A stretch of DNA of 64,000 nt, from positions 2,414,501 to 2,478,500 of the forward strand of contig CP063167.1 in assembly GCA_016806145.1 (NCBI GenBank). The letters are read 5' to 3'. Numbering within the stretch: the stretch's first letter is position 1; each line of letters starts with the position of its first letter. This stretch comes from Variovorax paradoxus (lineage in GTDB: Bacteria; Pseudomonadota; Gammaproteobacteria; Burkholderiales; Burkholderiaceae_C). Shown here piece by piece: positions 1 to 8,018 of this stretch. A model generated the notes under the pieces. The model saw only the letters and a program-made list of their open reading frames with translations, did no database searches and had not been told where the DNA came from. Position numbers and translations under genes: made by a program.

Positions 1-478
1 GTACGTGGTGGCCGGCGTGCTCGAGCGCGCGCCCGCGCCCGATCTCGGCTTCGGCCGCTACCTGCTGTCGGCCTTCTCGTTCGTGCTGCCGCGCGATTTG
101 AAGCTGTTTCCCGACTTCGACCCGCTGGGCTGGCCCGCCATCCTCGGCAACTTCTCGCAGAGCAACCTGTCGCTGGCGCAGTTCGCCACCGTCTTCTTCG
201 ACTTCGGCCTGCCGGGCCCGCTGGTGTTCGGCTTCCTGCTGTCGAGCCTGTTCCGCCGCATCGACCGCGCGATCGACACCCACGGCCCCGTCTCGCGCGG
301 CTATCTCGCGGCGCTGGTGCTGCTCGCGGCCTACGTGCCGTTCATGCGCGGGCCGATCCTGGGCTGGGGACCGTTCGCGGCCTCGGGGCTGATCGCGGCG
401 CTGCTGGTCGGTGCCCTGTGCACCGGCTTCGGTCCCGCGCGCCGCGCGCTTGCCCCACGTCCCGCCGCCCACGCATGA
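1..478 (+). CDS. O-antigen/exopolysaccharide polymerase-like membrane protein (C-terminal part)
   Basis: The reading frame enters from the left edge of the window, so only about the last 158 residues are visible. They contain at least three hydrophobic segments separated by short polar loops (around FFDFGLPGPLVFGFLL, then GYLAALVLLAAYVPF, then GLIAALLVGAL), with a basic C-terminal tail. This pattern and its place at the head of glycosyltransferase, flippase and sugar-nucleotide genes suggest a Wzy-type repeat-unit polymerase in the inner membrane. The family assignment is inference, because the diagnostic periplasmic loops lie outside the window. Its stop codon overlaps the ATG of the next gene (ATGA), implying translational coupling. 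Confidence 0.55.
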   Translation, partial: YVVAGVLERAPAPDLGFGRYLLSAFSFVLPRDLKLFPDFDPLGWPAILGNFSQSNLSLAQFATVFFDFGLPGPLVFGFLLSSLFRRIDRAIDTHGPVSRGYLAALVLLAAYVPFMRGPILGWGPFAASGLIAALLVGALCTGFGPARRALAPRPAAHA

Positions 479-1566
479 GCTCCACGATGCCCGACTATCT
501 CTTCTACGACACGCTGCGCCTCAACCGGGGCGCCGGCGGCGTGCTCAACGTCTCCGAGGTGCTGCTGCGCGGCATGCGGCTGTCGGCCGGCCAGGCGATC
601 GCCTCGGCCAGCGAGCGGCATCCGCGGCTGTTCGAGCTCGCGCGCCGCAGCGGGCTCAGCCGCTTCGTGCTCGAAACCCTGCTCTACAACGCCCACCAGC
701 TGCGCGCCTGGCTGTCGGGACGGCGGGTGTGGTCGCTGTTCCCGAACTACTTCCTGCCCTTCGCCCCGTTCGGCCGGCACCGCGACGCGATCGTGATCGT
801 GCACGACCTGCAGTACAAGGCGCACCCCGAGCACTTCAGCCGCACCAAGCGGCTCTGGCTCGACTGGAACCTGCGCCGGCTCGCGCGCAGCCACGCGCAG
901 GTGGTGTTCATCAGCCGCAGCAGCCAGCAGGACTTCGAGCGCCATTTCGGGCCTTGCCGGCACTCGACGGTGATCTTCAATCCGGTCGACGCGGTCGCCA
1001 CGCCGGTCCCGCCCGACGCCCCGCCCGCCGGCGAGCGCTACCTGATCGCGGCCTACCACTACTACCCGCACAAGAACTTCGGCGGCACCTTGCGGCTGTT
1101 CGAGCGCATGAAGCGCGCGGGGCTGGTCGACCGGCTCGACATCACGGGCAACGGCGCGGCCGAGGTGGCGCGCATGGTGGCGGCCGAGGCGCCCGCGCTG
1201 CGCGGCTGCGTGCACCACCGCGGGCTGGTATCGCGCGAGGAACTGATCGGCCTGTACCGCGGCGCGCAGGCCTTCATCTCGCTGTCGCGCTTCGAGGGCT
1301 TCAACCTCTCCGCCGCCGAGGCGGCGACTCTGGGCGTGCCGCTGCTGCTGTCGGACATCCCGGTGCACCGGGAGCTGTTCGGCGGCTATGCCTTCCTCGT
1401 CGACGAGCGGCGCTGCGACCTGGAGGCGCTGTCGCGCTACCTCGCGTCGCACCGGCAGGCACGCCCGGCGTGGGCGAACGCGCCGGCCTGCACGCCCGCG
1501 GCGGTGGCGGCGCGATATCTCGGGCTGCAGCGCACGGCCGCTTCCTTCGAGGGCGCACTGCCATGA
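475..1566 (+). CDS. Glycosyltransferase family 4-like protein
   Basis: A 363-residue protein with the GT-B layout of family 4 glycosyltransferases. The C-terminal half has the GT4 donor-site signature: SRFEGFNLSAAEA gives the E-x7-E motif, followed by GVPLLLSDIPVHREL. A YYPHKNF segment in the middle matches the start of the second Rossmann domain. It should transfer a sugar from a nucleotide donor during assembly of the polysaccharide repeat unit on the cytoplasmic face of the membrane. The ATG at 475 was chosen because it overlaps the previous stop; an ATG at 487 is a possible alternative. The stop overlaps the next start. Confidence 0.85.
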   Translation: MSSTMPDYLFYDTLRLNRGAGGVLNVSEVLLRGMRLSAGQAIASASERHPRLFELARRSGLSRFVLETLLYNAHQLRAWLSGRRVWSLFPNYFLPFAPFGRHRDAIVIVHDLQYKAHPEHFSRTKRLWLDWNLRRLARSHAQVVFISRSSQQDFERHFGPCRHSTVIFNPVDAVATPVPPDAPPAGERYLIAAYHYYPHKNFGGTLRLFERMKRAGLVDRLDITGNGAAEVARMVAAEAPALRGCVHHRGLVSREELIGLYRGAQAFISLSRFEGFNLSAAEAATLGVPLLLSDIPVHRELFGGYAFLVDERRCDLEALSRYLASHRQARPAWANAPACTPAAVAARYLGLQRTAASFEGALP

Positions 1567-2540
1567 CCCGCACGCTTCGTTCGTTCCTGGCTCGGACCCT
1601 GGCGGCGACGCTGCTCGCCGCGACGGCCGCGACCGCCCAGACCACCGTTCCCGCCGACCCGGCGCTCGCCGCCCCATGGCCCGCGCTGGCGCCGGCGGGC
1701 TTCGGCGTGATGGTCCACTACCTGCCCGACCGCCGTTCGATCGCCGACGTGGGGCGCTTCGACGTCGAGGCCTTCGCGACCCAGCTGGCCGAGATGCGCG
1801 CCTCGTACCTAGTGCTCACGCTGGGGCAGAACAGCGGCCAGTACATCGCGCCCAATGCCGCGCTCGAGGCGCTGTGCCCGGCCAGCGCGCGCGACCGCCC
1901 GCCGCGCGACCTGCCGCTGGAGATCGGTCGCGCGCTGCGCCGCCGCGGCATCGCGATGGTGCTGTACCTGCCGTTTCGCGCGCCGCAGGACGATCGCTAC
2001 CTGATGGGCTGCCTCGGCGACATCTCCGAACAGCAGCCGCCGCCCGCGCGCTTCATCGCGGGCTGGTCGCAGGTGATCGCCGAGTGGTCGCAGCGCTACG
2101 GCACGCTGGCGCGCGGCTGGTGGTTCGACGGCACCTACAACACGCGCGACATGACGTCCTCCGAATGGAACGCGCTGTGCGGCGCCGCGCGCAGCGGCGC
2201 GGCCGACCGCTGGCTCGCCTTCAACGCGGGCGAAGGACCGCAGCGCTTCAGCCTCAAGGCCGCGCCGTGCCAGAACCTGATGGCCGGCGAGTTCATGGAT
2301 CCCCCGGCGCAGCTCACGGCGCCGCCCTCGGACCTGATGTTCCACGTGCTGACGCCGCTGGCCGCCTCGTGGGGCCGCGAGGCGCCGCCGCGCTTCTCGG
2401 CGGCCCAGGTGCGCGCCTGGATCGCCGAGGCGCGCGCGCGCAAGGGGCTGCTCACGCTCGATCTTCCGCTCGACGCCGATTTCCACTTCCTGCCCGCGCA
2501 TGTCGCGCTGGTGCGCAGCGCGACCGCGCCCGCTCCCTGA
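1563..2540 (+). CDS. Secreted alpha-L-fucosidase-like glycoside hydrolase
   Basis: A 325-residue protein with a Sec-type signal peptide (basic start, alanine-rich core, likely cleavage after ATAQ near residue 26). The mature part resembles the catalytic barrel of GH29-like alpha-L-fucosidases: GFGVMVHYLP near residue 47, and ARGWWFDGTYN near residue 184, whose Asp189 sits where GH29 enzymes carry their nucleophile. It lacks the C-terminal beta-sandwich, which is usual for short members. It lies inside the polysaccharide operon with ATGA coupling to the upstream transferase, so it may trim or edit the exported polymer in the periplasm. Substrate is inference; gmd in the same locus makes a deoxyhexose plausible. 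Confidence 0.6.
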   Translation: MTRTLRSFLARTLAATLLAATAATAQTTVPADPALAAPWPALAPAGFGVMVHYLPDRRSIADVGRFDVEAFATQLAEMRASYLVLTLGQNSGQYIAPNAALEALCPASARDRPPRDLPLEIGRALRRRGIAMVLYLPFRAPQDDRYLMGCLGDISEQQPPPARFIAGWSQVIAEWSQRYGTLARGWWFDGTYNTRDMTSSEWNALCGAARSGAADRWLAFNAGEGPQRFSLKAAPCQNLMAGEFMDPPAQLTAPPSDLMFHVLTPLAASWGREAPPRFSAAQVRAWIAEARARKGLLTLDLPLDADFHFLPAHVALVRSATAPAP

Positions 2541-2572
2541 ACCCACTGCCCCCGCTCCAAGGCTCGCCGACC

Positions 2573-3505
2573 ATGACCCAACCGCTTCCCTTCATCGTGG
2601 TGGAAGACCGCCAGAACAAGACCCTGGCGCTGTGCCGCGCATCGGCGGCCCGCGCGCGGGAGAACCTGCTGGTGCTCGCGGGCACCGAGGCCGGCGCGGA
2701 CTACGAGCGCCTGTGCCGCAGCTACGTGCACCTGTCGAGCAACACGCCCGCGTTCGAGAAGATCTGCTTCCGGCGCTACTTCCTGCTGGCCGCCCACCTC
2801 GAGGCGCGGCCCGAATGCCGCGAGTTCGTGCTGCTCGACAGCGACGTGCTGCTGTTCCACGGCCTCGGCGCGCACGTGCGCCGCCTGGTCGGCGAGGCCG
2901 ACTTCTCGGGCTCGTTCATCGAGCCCATCGACGGCTGGGACCCGTGCCAGATATCGCCGCACGTGAGCTACTGGAGCGCCGCGGGGCTGGCCGGCTTCGT
3001 CGCCTTCGTGCTCGACACCTACACCACCCACGCGGGGCGCGCGACGCTGCGCGAGATCGCCGCGCGCTTCGCGGCCCGGGGCGAGCGCGGCGGCGTGTCC
3101 GACATGACGCTGCTGTACCTGTGGGCGCACGCCAGCGGCAATGCGCGGCCGATCAACCGCGTGTTCGGCGGCCGTGTCATCGACCACAACATCAGCAGCG
3201 CCCACAACCTGCGCGCCAACGAGTTCCGGCTGCTGGGCGGCGCCAAGCACCTGGCCTATCGCGACGGCCAGCCCTGCCTCACGACCCAGGCCGGCGAGTC
3301 GGTGCAGGCGCTGGCGCTGCATTTCCAGGGCCGCGCGAAGCTGGCCATGGGGCAGGCGCTGCGCGGTGGCACGCGCCGGGTCGCGCTGCTGACCTACGGG
3401 CTGCAGTTCGCGCGCCGGGCCAAGAACCGGGCCTTCGGCATGGGCCTGCTCGCGCGGCGCGTGCCCGCCGCCCATCGGCTCGGCGACCTGCCGGGCTCGA
3501 AATAG
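2573..3505 (+). CDS. Putative glycosyltransferase with DxD motif (DUF6492-like)
   Basis: A 310-residue soluble protein that I cannot place with certainty. Residues 86-95 read FVLLDSDVLL, a hydrophobic strand ending in a DxD motif (Asp89 and Asp91) typical of GT-A glycosyltransferases that bind a metal and nucleotide sugar. A central SYWSA segment and the C-terminal HNISSAHNLR stretch recall uncharacterised DUF6492-type proteins. There is no signal peptide or membrane helix, so it should act in the cytoplasm. Its position between the fucosidase-like gene and the flippase supports a role in repeat-unit assembly. It is separated from the previous gene by 32 bp. Confidence 0.6.
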   Translation: MTQPLPFIVVEDRQNKTLALCRASAARARENLLVLAGTEAGADYERLCRSYVHLSSNTPAFEKICFRRYFLLAAHLEARPECREFVLLDSDVLLFHGLGAHVRRLVGEADFSGSFIEPIDGWDPCQISPHVSYWSAAGLAGFVAFVLDTYTTHAGRATLREIAARFAARGERGGVSDMTLLYLWAHASGNARPINRVFGGRVIDHNISSAHNLRANEFRLLGGAKHLAYRDGQPCLTTQAGESVQALALHFQGRAKLAMGQALRGGTRRVALLTYGLQFARRAKNRAFGMGLLARRVPAAHRLGDLPGSK

Positions 3506-3533
3506 CGTGTCGCCGCAACGATCACGCCCCGCC

Positions 3534-4808
3534 ATGCCGATCAGACCGCTCCGCCTGCCGTCCGCGCTGCCCCTGCAGGGGCTGGGCGCGCTGGCGTCGC
3601 GCTTCTACGTCTACCTCTCGGGCTTCCTCGCCGTCTTCCTGCTGGCCGCCAACGTGGCGCCCGCGCGTTTCGGCGCGTATTCGGTCTACCAGTCGGTGCT
3701 CGAGGCGGCGCTGGTGGTCGGCACGCTCGGCAGCGCGCTGCTGTTCTCGCGCCATGCGGCCGGACCGGGCCCGCGGATCCGGCGCGGCGACCTGGTGCGC
3801 ACGCTCGCGATCGGGCTGCCGATCGCGCTGCTGCTGGCGCTCGGCATGCTGGCGCTGCAGCGCGTGCCCGCGTCCGCCATGGCGCTGGTGCTGATGGCCG
3901 CCACGCTTGCCGTGTTCTCGTTCAACAGCCTGCGTCTGGCCTACAGCCGCGGGCTCGGCCACGCGGGCCTGCTCAACCTCGAATCCGGCCTGCGCTCGAG
4001 CATCCTGGTGCTGGGCGTGGTCGGCTTCGCCGCGCTGGGCCACGCGGGCGACGCCCTCGACGTGCCGCAGCTGCTGGCCATCAACCTGTTCGCCTTCGTG
4101 CTGGTGGCCGCGGCCATCGTGCGCACGGGCCGCGCCGGCCGGCCGCCGCGCGGTGCCGCCACCCTGGCGCTCTCGGCGCAGGGCGGCGCGACCGTCTATT
4201 CGCTGCTGCTGTTCCTGCTGCGCAAGTCCGACCTGCTGGTGGTGGCCTTCTTCATGCCGCTGGGCTACGTGGGCGCCTTCAAGCTCGCGTTCCTGCTGGC
4301 CGAGGCGCCGTCGCAGTTCGTGCAGGCCTTCCTCTACACCCGCACGCCCGCGATGCGCACCGCCAGCGCCGGGCAGCTCGAGGCCTCGGCGTTCCGGCTC
4401 GCGCGGCAATCCTTCCTGCTGGGCTGCGGCCTGTTCGCGGGGCTGGCGGCGCTGATCGTGCTGGCCGCGCCGCTGCTGAAGGTCGGCCACGAGGCGCTCG
4501 AGATCTTCCTGTGCATCGCGCCCTACTTCCTGCTGCGCACCTACACCGTGCACCACGAGATGCTGCTCGCGCTGCGCGTGCCGGTGGCCTCGCTGGCGCG
4601 CTGGGCGCTGCTCGAGGTCGGGTTGCGGCTGCTGTCGTACGCGGTGGTGATCCGGGCCTTTCCGGGCCAGCCGCACTACGTGTTCCTGCTCGCCTGCGCC
4701 AGCGACTTCGTGCTCTACGAGCTGCGCATGCGGCTGGAGTTCGGCAGCTATCCCATCGTGCGCATCGCGCGCGGCCTGGCGCACGGCGCGCTGCGGAGCC
4801 GGCCATGA
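3534..4808 (+). CDS. Polysaccharide flippase (Wzx/MATE-like, oligosaccharide exporter)
   Basis: A 424-residue, highly hydrophobic protein with roughly 12 predicted membrane helices spread along its length, as in Wzx-type flippases of the MOP superfamily. It should move lipid-linked repeat units across the inner membrane for polymerisation. Two starts are possible: GTG at 3507, one base after the previous stop, and ATG at 3534. ATG was chosen because the extra residues are polar and proline-rich rather than part of the first helix. The final codons overlap the next ATG by four bases (ATGA). The neighbouring transferases and polymerase-like gene make this assignment solid. Confidence 0.8.
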   Translation: MPIRPLRLPSALPLQGLGALASRFYVYLSGFLAVFLLAANVAPARFGAYSVYQSVLEAALVVGTLGSALLFSRHAAGPGPRIRRGDLVRTLAIGLPIALLLALGMLALQRVPASAMALVLMAATLAVFSFNSLRLAYSRGLGHAGLLNLESGLRSSILVLGVVGFAALGHAGDALDVPQLLAINLFAFVLVAAAIVRTGRAGRPPRGAATLALSAQGGATVYSLLLFLLRKSDLLVVAFFMPLGYVGAFKLAFLLAEAPSQFVQAFLYTRTPAMRTASAGQLEASAFRLARQSFLLGCGLFAGLAALIVLAAPLLKVGHEALEIFLCIAPYFLLRTYTVHHEMLLALRVPVASLARWALLEVGLRLLSYAVVIRAFPGQPHYVFLLACASDFVLYELRMRLEFGSYPIVRIARGLAHGALRSRP

Positions 4809-6076
4809 AGATCCTGCTGCACTCGATGAACTTCGCGCCCGAGCTGGCCGGCGTGGGCAAGTACTCGGGCGAGATGGCGCGCTGGCTGAGCGCGCGCGGC
4901 CACGCGGTGCGCGTGATCGCGGCGCCGCCCTTCTTTCCGCAGTGGCAGGTGGCCGAGGGCCATTCGGCCTGGGCCTACCGCCGCGGCGACTGGCACGGCG
5001 TCGATCTGTGGCGCGCGCCGACCTGGGTGCCCGCGCGTCCGCGCACGCCGGCCCGCCTCGCGCACCTGGCCTCGTTCATGCTGTCGAGCCTGCCGCTGCT
5101 GCTGGCGCAGGCACGCTGGCGGCCCGATGTGGTGATGGTGGTGGAGCCGCCGCTGTTCTGCGCGCCCGGCGTGCTGCTGCTGTCGAAGCTCGCGGGCAGC
5201 AGGTCGTGGCTGCACATCCAGGACTACGAGGTGGACGCGGCCTTCGGCCTGGGCCTGGTGCGCGGCGGCCGCGTGCGGCGCATGGCGCTGGCGGCCGAAC
5301 GCTGGCTGATGGGGCGCTTCGACCGCGTCTCGACGATCTCGGCCGCGATGCTCGCCAAGGCCGCCGACAAGGGCGTGGCGCCCGAGCGGCTGGTGCTGTT
5401 CCCGAACGGCGTCGACCTGCGCGCGATCCGGCCCGCGCCTCCCCGCGATCCCGAGGCACCCAACCCCGCCGGCGGCTACCGCGCCGCGCTCGGCATCGCG
5501 CCCGACGCGGTGCTGGTGCTCTACGCGGGCAGCCTGGGCCACAAGCAGGGCATCGAGCTGCTGGCCGAGGCGGCCGCGCTGCTGGCGGATGCGCCGGCGC
5601 TGCACTTCGTCATCTGCGGCAACGGGCCGAGCCGCGCGTCGCTGATGGATGCCTGCCTGCGGCTGCGCCACGTGCACTTCCTCGACCTGCAGCCGGCCGA
5701 GCGGCTCGACGAGCTGCTCGGCAGCGCCGACATCCACGTGCTGCCGCAGCGCGCCGACGCGGCCGACCTGGTGATGCCCTCGAAGCTGACCGGCATGCTC
5801 GCGAGCGGCCGGGCCGTGATCGTGACCGCGCATCCCGACACCGAGCTCGGCCGCGCCGTGACGGGCCGCGGCGTGGTGGTGCCGCCGGGCGACGCACGCG
5901 CGCTGGCCGACGCGATCGCGCAGCTCGCGGCCTGCCGTTCGCGGCGCGAGGCCCTGGGCGCGGCCGGCCGCGCCTTCGCCGAGGCCGAGCTGGACCAGGA
6001 CGCGATCTTCCAGCGCCTCGAGGCCGAGCTGCTGCGCTGCCTCGCGAAACCCGGCGAGCAGCCCGCATCGCCATGA
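4805..6076 (+). CDS. WcaI/WbuB-like glycosyltransferase family 4 protein
   Basis: A 423-residue glycosyltransferase starting MKILLHSMNFAPELAGVGKYSGEMA, a hallmark N-terminus of the WcaI/WbuB-like GT4 group used in colanic acid and O-antigen synthesis. The glycine-rich GVGKYSG loop near residue 17 contacts the nucleotide sugar. The C-terminal Rossmann domain begins around LVLYAGSLGHKQG and contains the nucleotide-binding segment VMPSKLTGMLASGRAVI. It works at the cytoplasmic membrane face on the lipid carrier. ATGA overlaps at both ends bind it into the same operon as the flippase and galE. Acceptor and donor sugars cannot be read from sequence. Confidence 0.85.
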   Translation: MKILLHSMNFAPELAGVGKYSGEMARWLSARGHAVRVIAAPPFFPQWQVAEGHSAWAYRRGDWHGVDLWRAPTWVPARPRTPARLAHLASFMLSSLPLLLAQARWRPDVVMVVEPPLFCAPGVLLLSKLAGSRSWLHIQDYEVDAAFGLGLVRGGRVRRMALAAERWLMGRFDRVSTISAAMLAKAADKGVAPERLVLFPNGVDLRAIRPAPPRDPEAPNPAGGYRAALGIAPDAVLVLYAGSLGHKQGIELLAEAAALLADAPALHFVICGNGPSRASLMDACLRLRHVHFLDLQPAERLDELLGSADIHVLPQRADAADLVMPSKLTGMLASGRAVIVTAHPDTELGRAVTGRGVVVPPGDARALADAIAQLAACRSRREALGAAGRAFAEAELDQDAIFQRLEAELLRCLAKPGEQPASP

Positions 6077-7203
6077 ACGCCGCCCTCTCCCCTCCCAGGA
6101 TCCTCGTGACCGGCGGCGCGGGCTTCATCGGCAGCCACGCCTGCGTGGCACTGATCGCGGCCGGCTACCTGCCGGTGGTGCTCGACACGCTGGTCAACAG
6201 CAGCGCGCGCTCGCTGGAGCGGATCGCGGCCATCACGGGCGTGGCACCGGTCCTGGTGCGCGCCGACGTGCGCGATGCCGCGGCGCTCGAGCGGGTGTTC
6301 GCCGCGCATGCCTTCGGCGCGGTGCTGCACCTGGCGGGGCTGAAGGCGGTCGGCGACTCGGTGGACGACCCGCTCGGCTACTACGAGGTCAACGTGGCGG
6401 GCACGCTGGCGCTGGTGCGCGCCATGGACGGCGCGGGCGTGCGCCGGCTGGTGTTCTCCTCCTCGGCCACGGTGTACGGCGACACGGCGAGCTCGCCGAT
6501 CCCCGAGAGCGCGCCGCACGCCGCCGTCAATCCTTACGGCCGCACCAAGGCCATGGTCGAGACGGTGCTGCTCGACCTGGCCCGTGCCGACGCGCGCTGG
6601 GGCATCGCCTGCCTGCGCTTCTTCAATCCCGTGGGCGCGCACGAGAGCGGCCTGATCGGCGAGCACCCGAACGGCCGCCCCAACAACCTCATGCCCTACA
6701 TCTCGCAGGTGGCGGTGGGCACGCTCGCGCACCTGGTGGTGCACGGCACCGACTACGACACCGCCGACGGCACCGGCGTGCGCGACTACGTGCACGTGAT
6801 GGACGTGGCCGAGGGCCACGTGGCCGCGCTGCGCCACGTGACGCGCGAGCCGGGGATCCTGATGGCCAACCTCGGCACGGGGCGCGGCGCCTCGGTGCTC
6901 GAGGTGGTCGCGGCCTTCGAGCGCGCCAGCGGCCGCGCGATCGCGCTGCGCCTCGGACCGCGGCGCCCCGGCGACGCACCGGCCTACTGGGCCGACGCGG
7001 CCAGCGCCCAGGCCCGCTTCGGCTGGCGCGCGCGCCGCAGCCTCGACGACATGTGCGCCGACAGCTGGCGCTGGCAGGTTGGCAATCCGCACGGCTTCGA
7101 CGAGGCCGCGCCGCCACCCCCACCCCCACCGCTTCCGCTACCCCGAACGCCTTTCACTCAACCAGGGATCCCTTCATGTCCGATACCGTTACTTCCTCTC
7201 TAG
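6073..7203 (+). CDS. galE: UDP-glucose 4-epimerase
   Basis: A 376-residue member of the extended short-chain dehydrogenase family that interconverts UDP-glucose and UDP-galactose with bound NAD. The N-terminus has the Rossmann motif GGAGFIGSH, the catalytic Ser-Tyr-Lys set is visible in SSSATVYG and NPYGRTK, and the C-terminus has the GalE-typical DDMCADSWRWQ near residue 335. It supplies UDP-galactose for the polysaccharide. Unusually, the normal GalE end is followed by a tail of about 30 residues that includes a run of seven prolines, and this tail overlaps the start of the next gene by 28 bp. The tail may be a recent loss of the original stop codon. Confidence 0.93.
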   Translation: MNAALSPPRILVTGGAGFIGSHACVALIAAGYLPVVLDTLVNSSARSLERIAAITGVAPVLVRADVRDAAALERVFAAHAFGAVLHLAGLKAVGDSVDDPLGYYEVNVAGTLALVRAMDGAGVRRLVFSSSATVYGDTASSPIPESAPHAAVNPYGRTKAMVETVLLDLARADARWGIACLRFFNPVGAHESGLIGEHPNGRPNNLMPYISQVAVGTLAHLVVHGTDYDTADGTGVRDYVHVMDVAEGHVAALRHVTREPGILMANLGTGRGASVLEVVAAFERASGRAIALRLGPRRPGDAPAYWADAASAQARFGWRARRSLDDMCADSWRWQVGNPHGFDEAAPPPPPPPLPLPRTPFTQPGIPSCPIPLLPL

Positions 7204-7961
7204 AGACGCCGGAGTCCGGCCGGACCTTCGCGCGTCGCGCGAGCTACACCACGGGCGTCTGCCCGCCGGCCGAACCGCAGTGGCCGCACTTCCTGACCGG
7301 GCAGGAGAACGCGCCGGTGCGCGTGCTGCTGGTGGACGACGACGAGTTCATGCGGCGCGTGATCGCGCAGGAGCTGCTGTCGGACATGCGCATCCAGCTG
7401 CAGGCGCAGGCCGGCAGCGTGCGCGAGGGGCGGCGCCTGCTGGCATCGCAGGAATTCGACGTGCTGATGCTCGACCTGCACCTGGGCGACGGCACCGGCT
7501 TCGACCTGATCCGCGAGGCACGCAAGCAGCACAGCTACTGCGAGATCATCGTGGTCTCGGCGCTCGAGGACGACGCCCACGTGATGCGCGCCTTCGAGCT
7601 CGGCGCGACCGGCTACCTGCTGAAGAACGCCTGGCTGCAGAGCTTCGCGCAGGCGGTGCTGCAGGTGGTCAACGGCGGCGCGGCGATCACGCCGCGGCTG
7701 TCGCGCCGCCTGCTCGCGCGCCTGAGCCAGCAGGGCGGCGATGTGCCGCCGGACGCGCCGCAGCGCGAAGCCACGCTGACCGTGCGCGAGCGCGAGGTGC
7801 TGCGCTGCGTGGCGCGCGGCTGCGTCTCCAAGGAGATCAGCGAGCGGCTGGGCATCTCGGGCCAGACCGTCAATGCCCACATCAAGAACATCTACAAGAA
7901 GCTGCAGGTGCATTCGCGCGCGCAGGCCGTGAGCTTCGCGACGCACACCGGCCAGCTCTGA
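7176..7961 (+). CDS. LuxR/NarL-family response regulator (paralogue 1)
   Basis: A 261-residue regulator with an unusual 45-residue N-terminal extension ending EPQWPHFLTGQE, then a receiver domain and a C-terminal helix-turn-helix. The receiver keeps every key residue: acidic pair Asp54-Asp55, phospho-acceptor Asp100 in LMLDLHLGDG, switch Ser128 and Lys150 in GYLLKNAW. The DNA-binding domain (about 195-261) has the LuxR signature TVREREVL through SGQTVNAHIKNIYKKL. It lies within the polysaccharide locus and probably controls it in response to an unlinked kinase, since none is encoded nearby. The start ATG lies inside the end of galE. A close paralogue is at 10815-11612. Confidence 0.88.
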   Translation: MSDTVTSSLETPESGRTFARRASYTTGVCPPAEPQWPHFLTGQENAPVRVLLVDDDEFMRRVIAQELLSDMRIQLQAQAGSVREGRRLLASQEFDVLMLDLHLGDGTGFDLIREARKQHSYCEIIVVSALEDDAHVMRAFELGATGYLLKNAWLQSFAQAVLQVVNGGAAITPRLSRRLLARLSQQGGDVPPDAPQREATLTVREREVLRCVARGCVSKEISERLGISGQTVNAHIKNIYKKLQVHSRAQAVSFATHTGQL

Positions 7962-8018
7962 GCCGCCGCCCCTCCTCCCTCGCGCTTCTCCCCCCTTTTT
8001 CCTTCCATCGGACACCCC

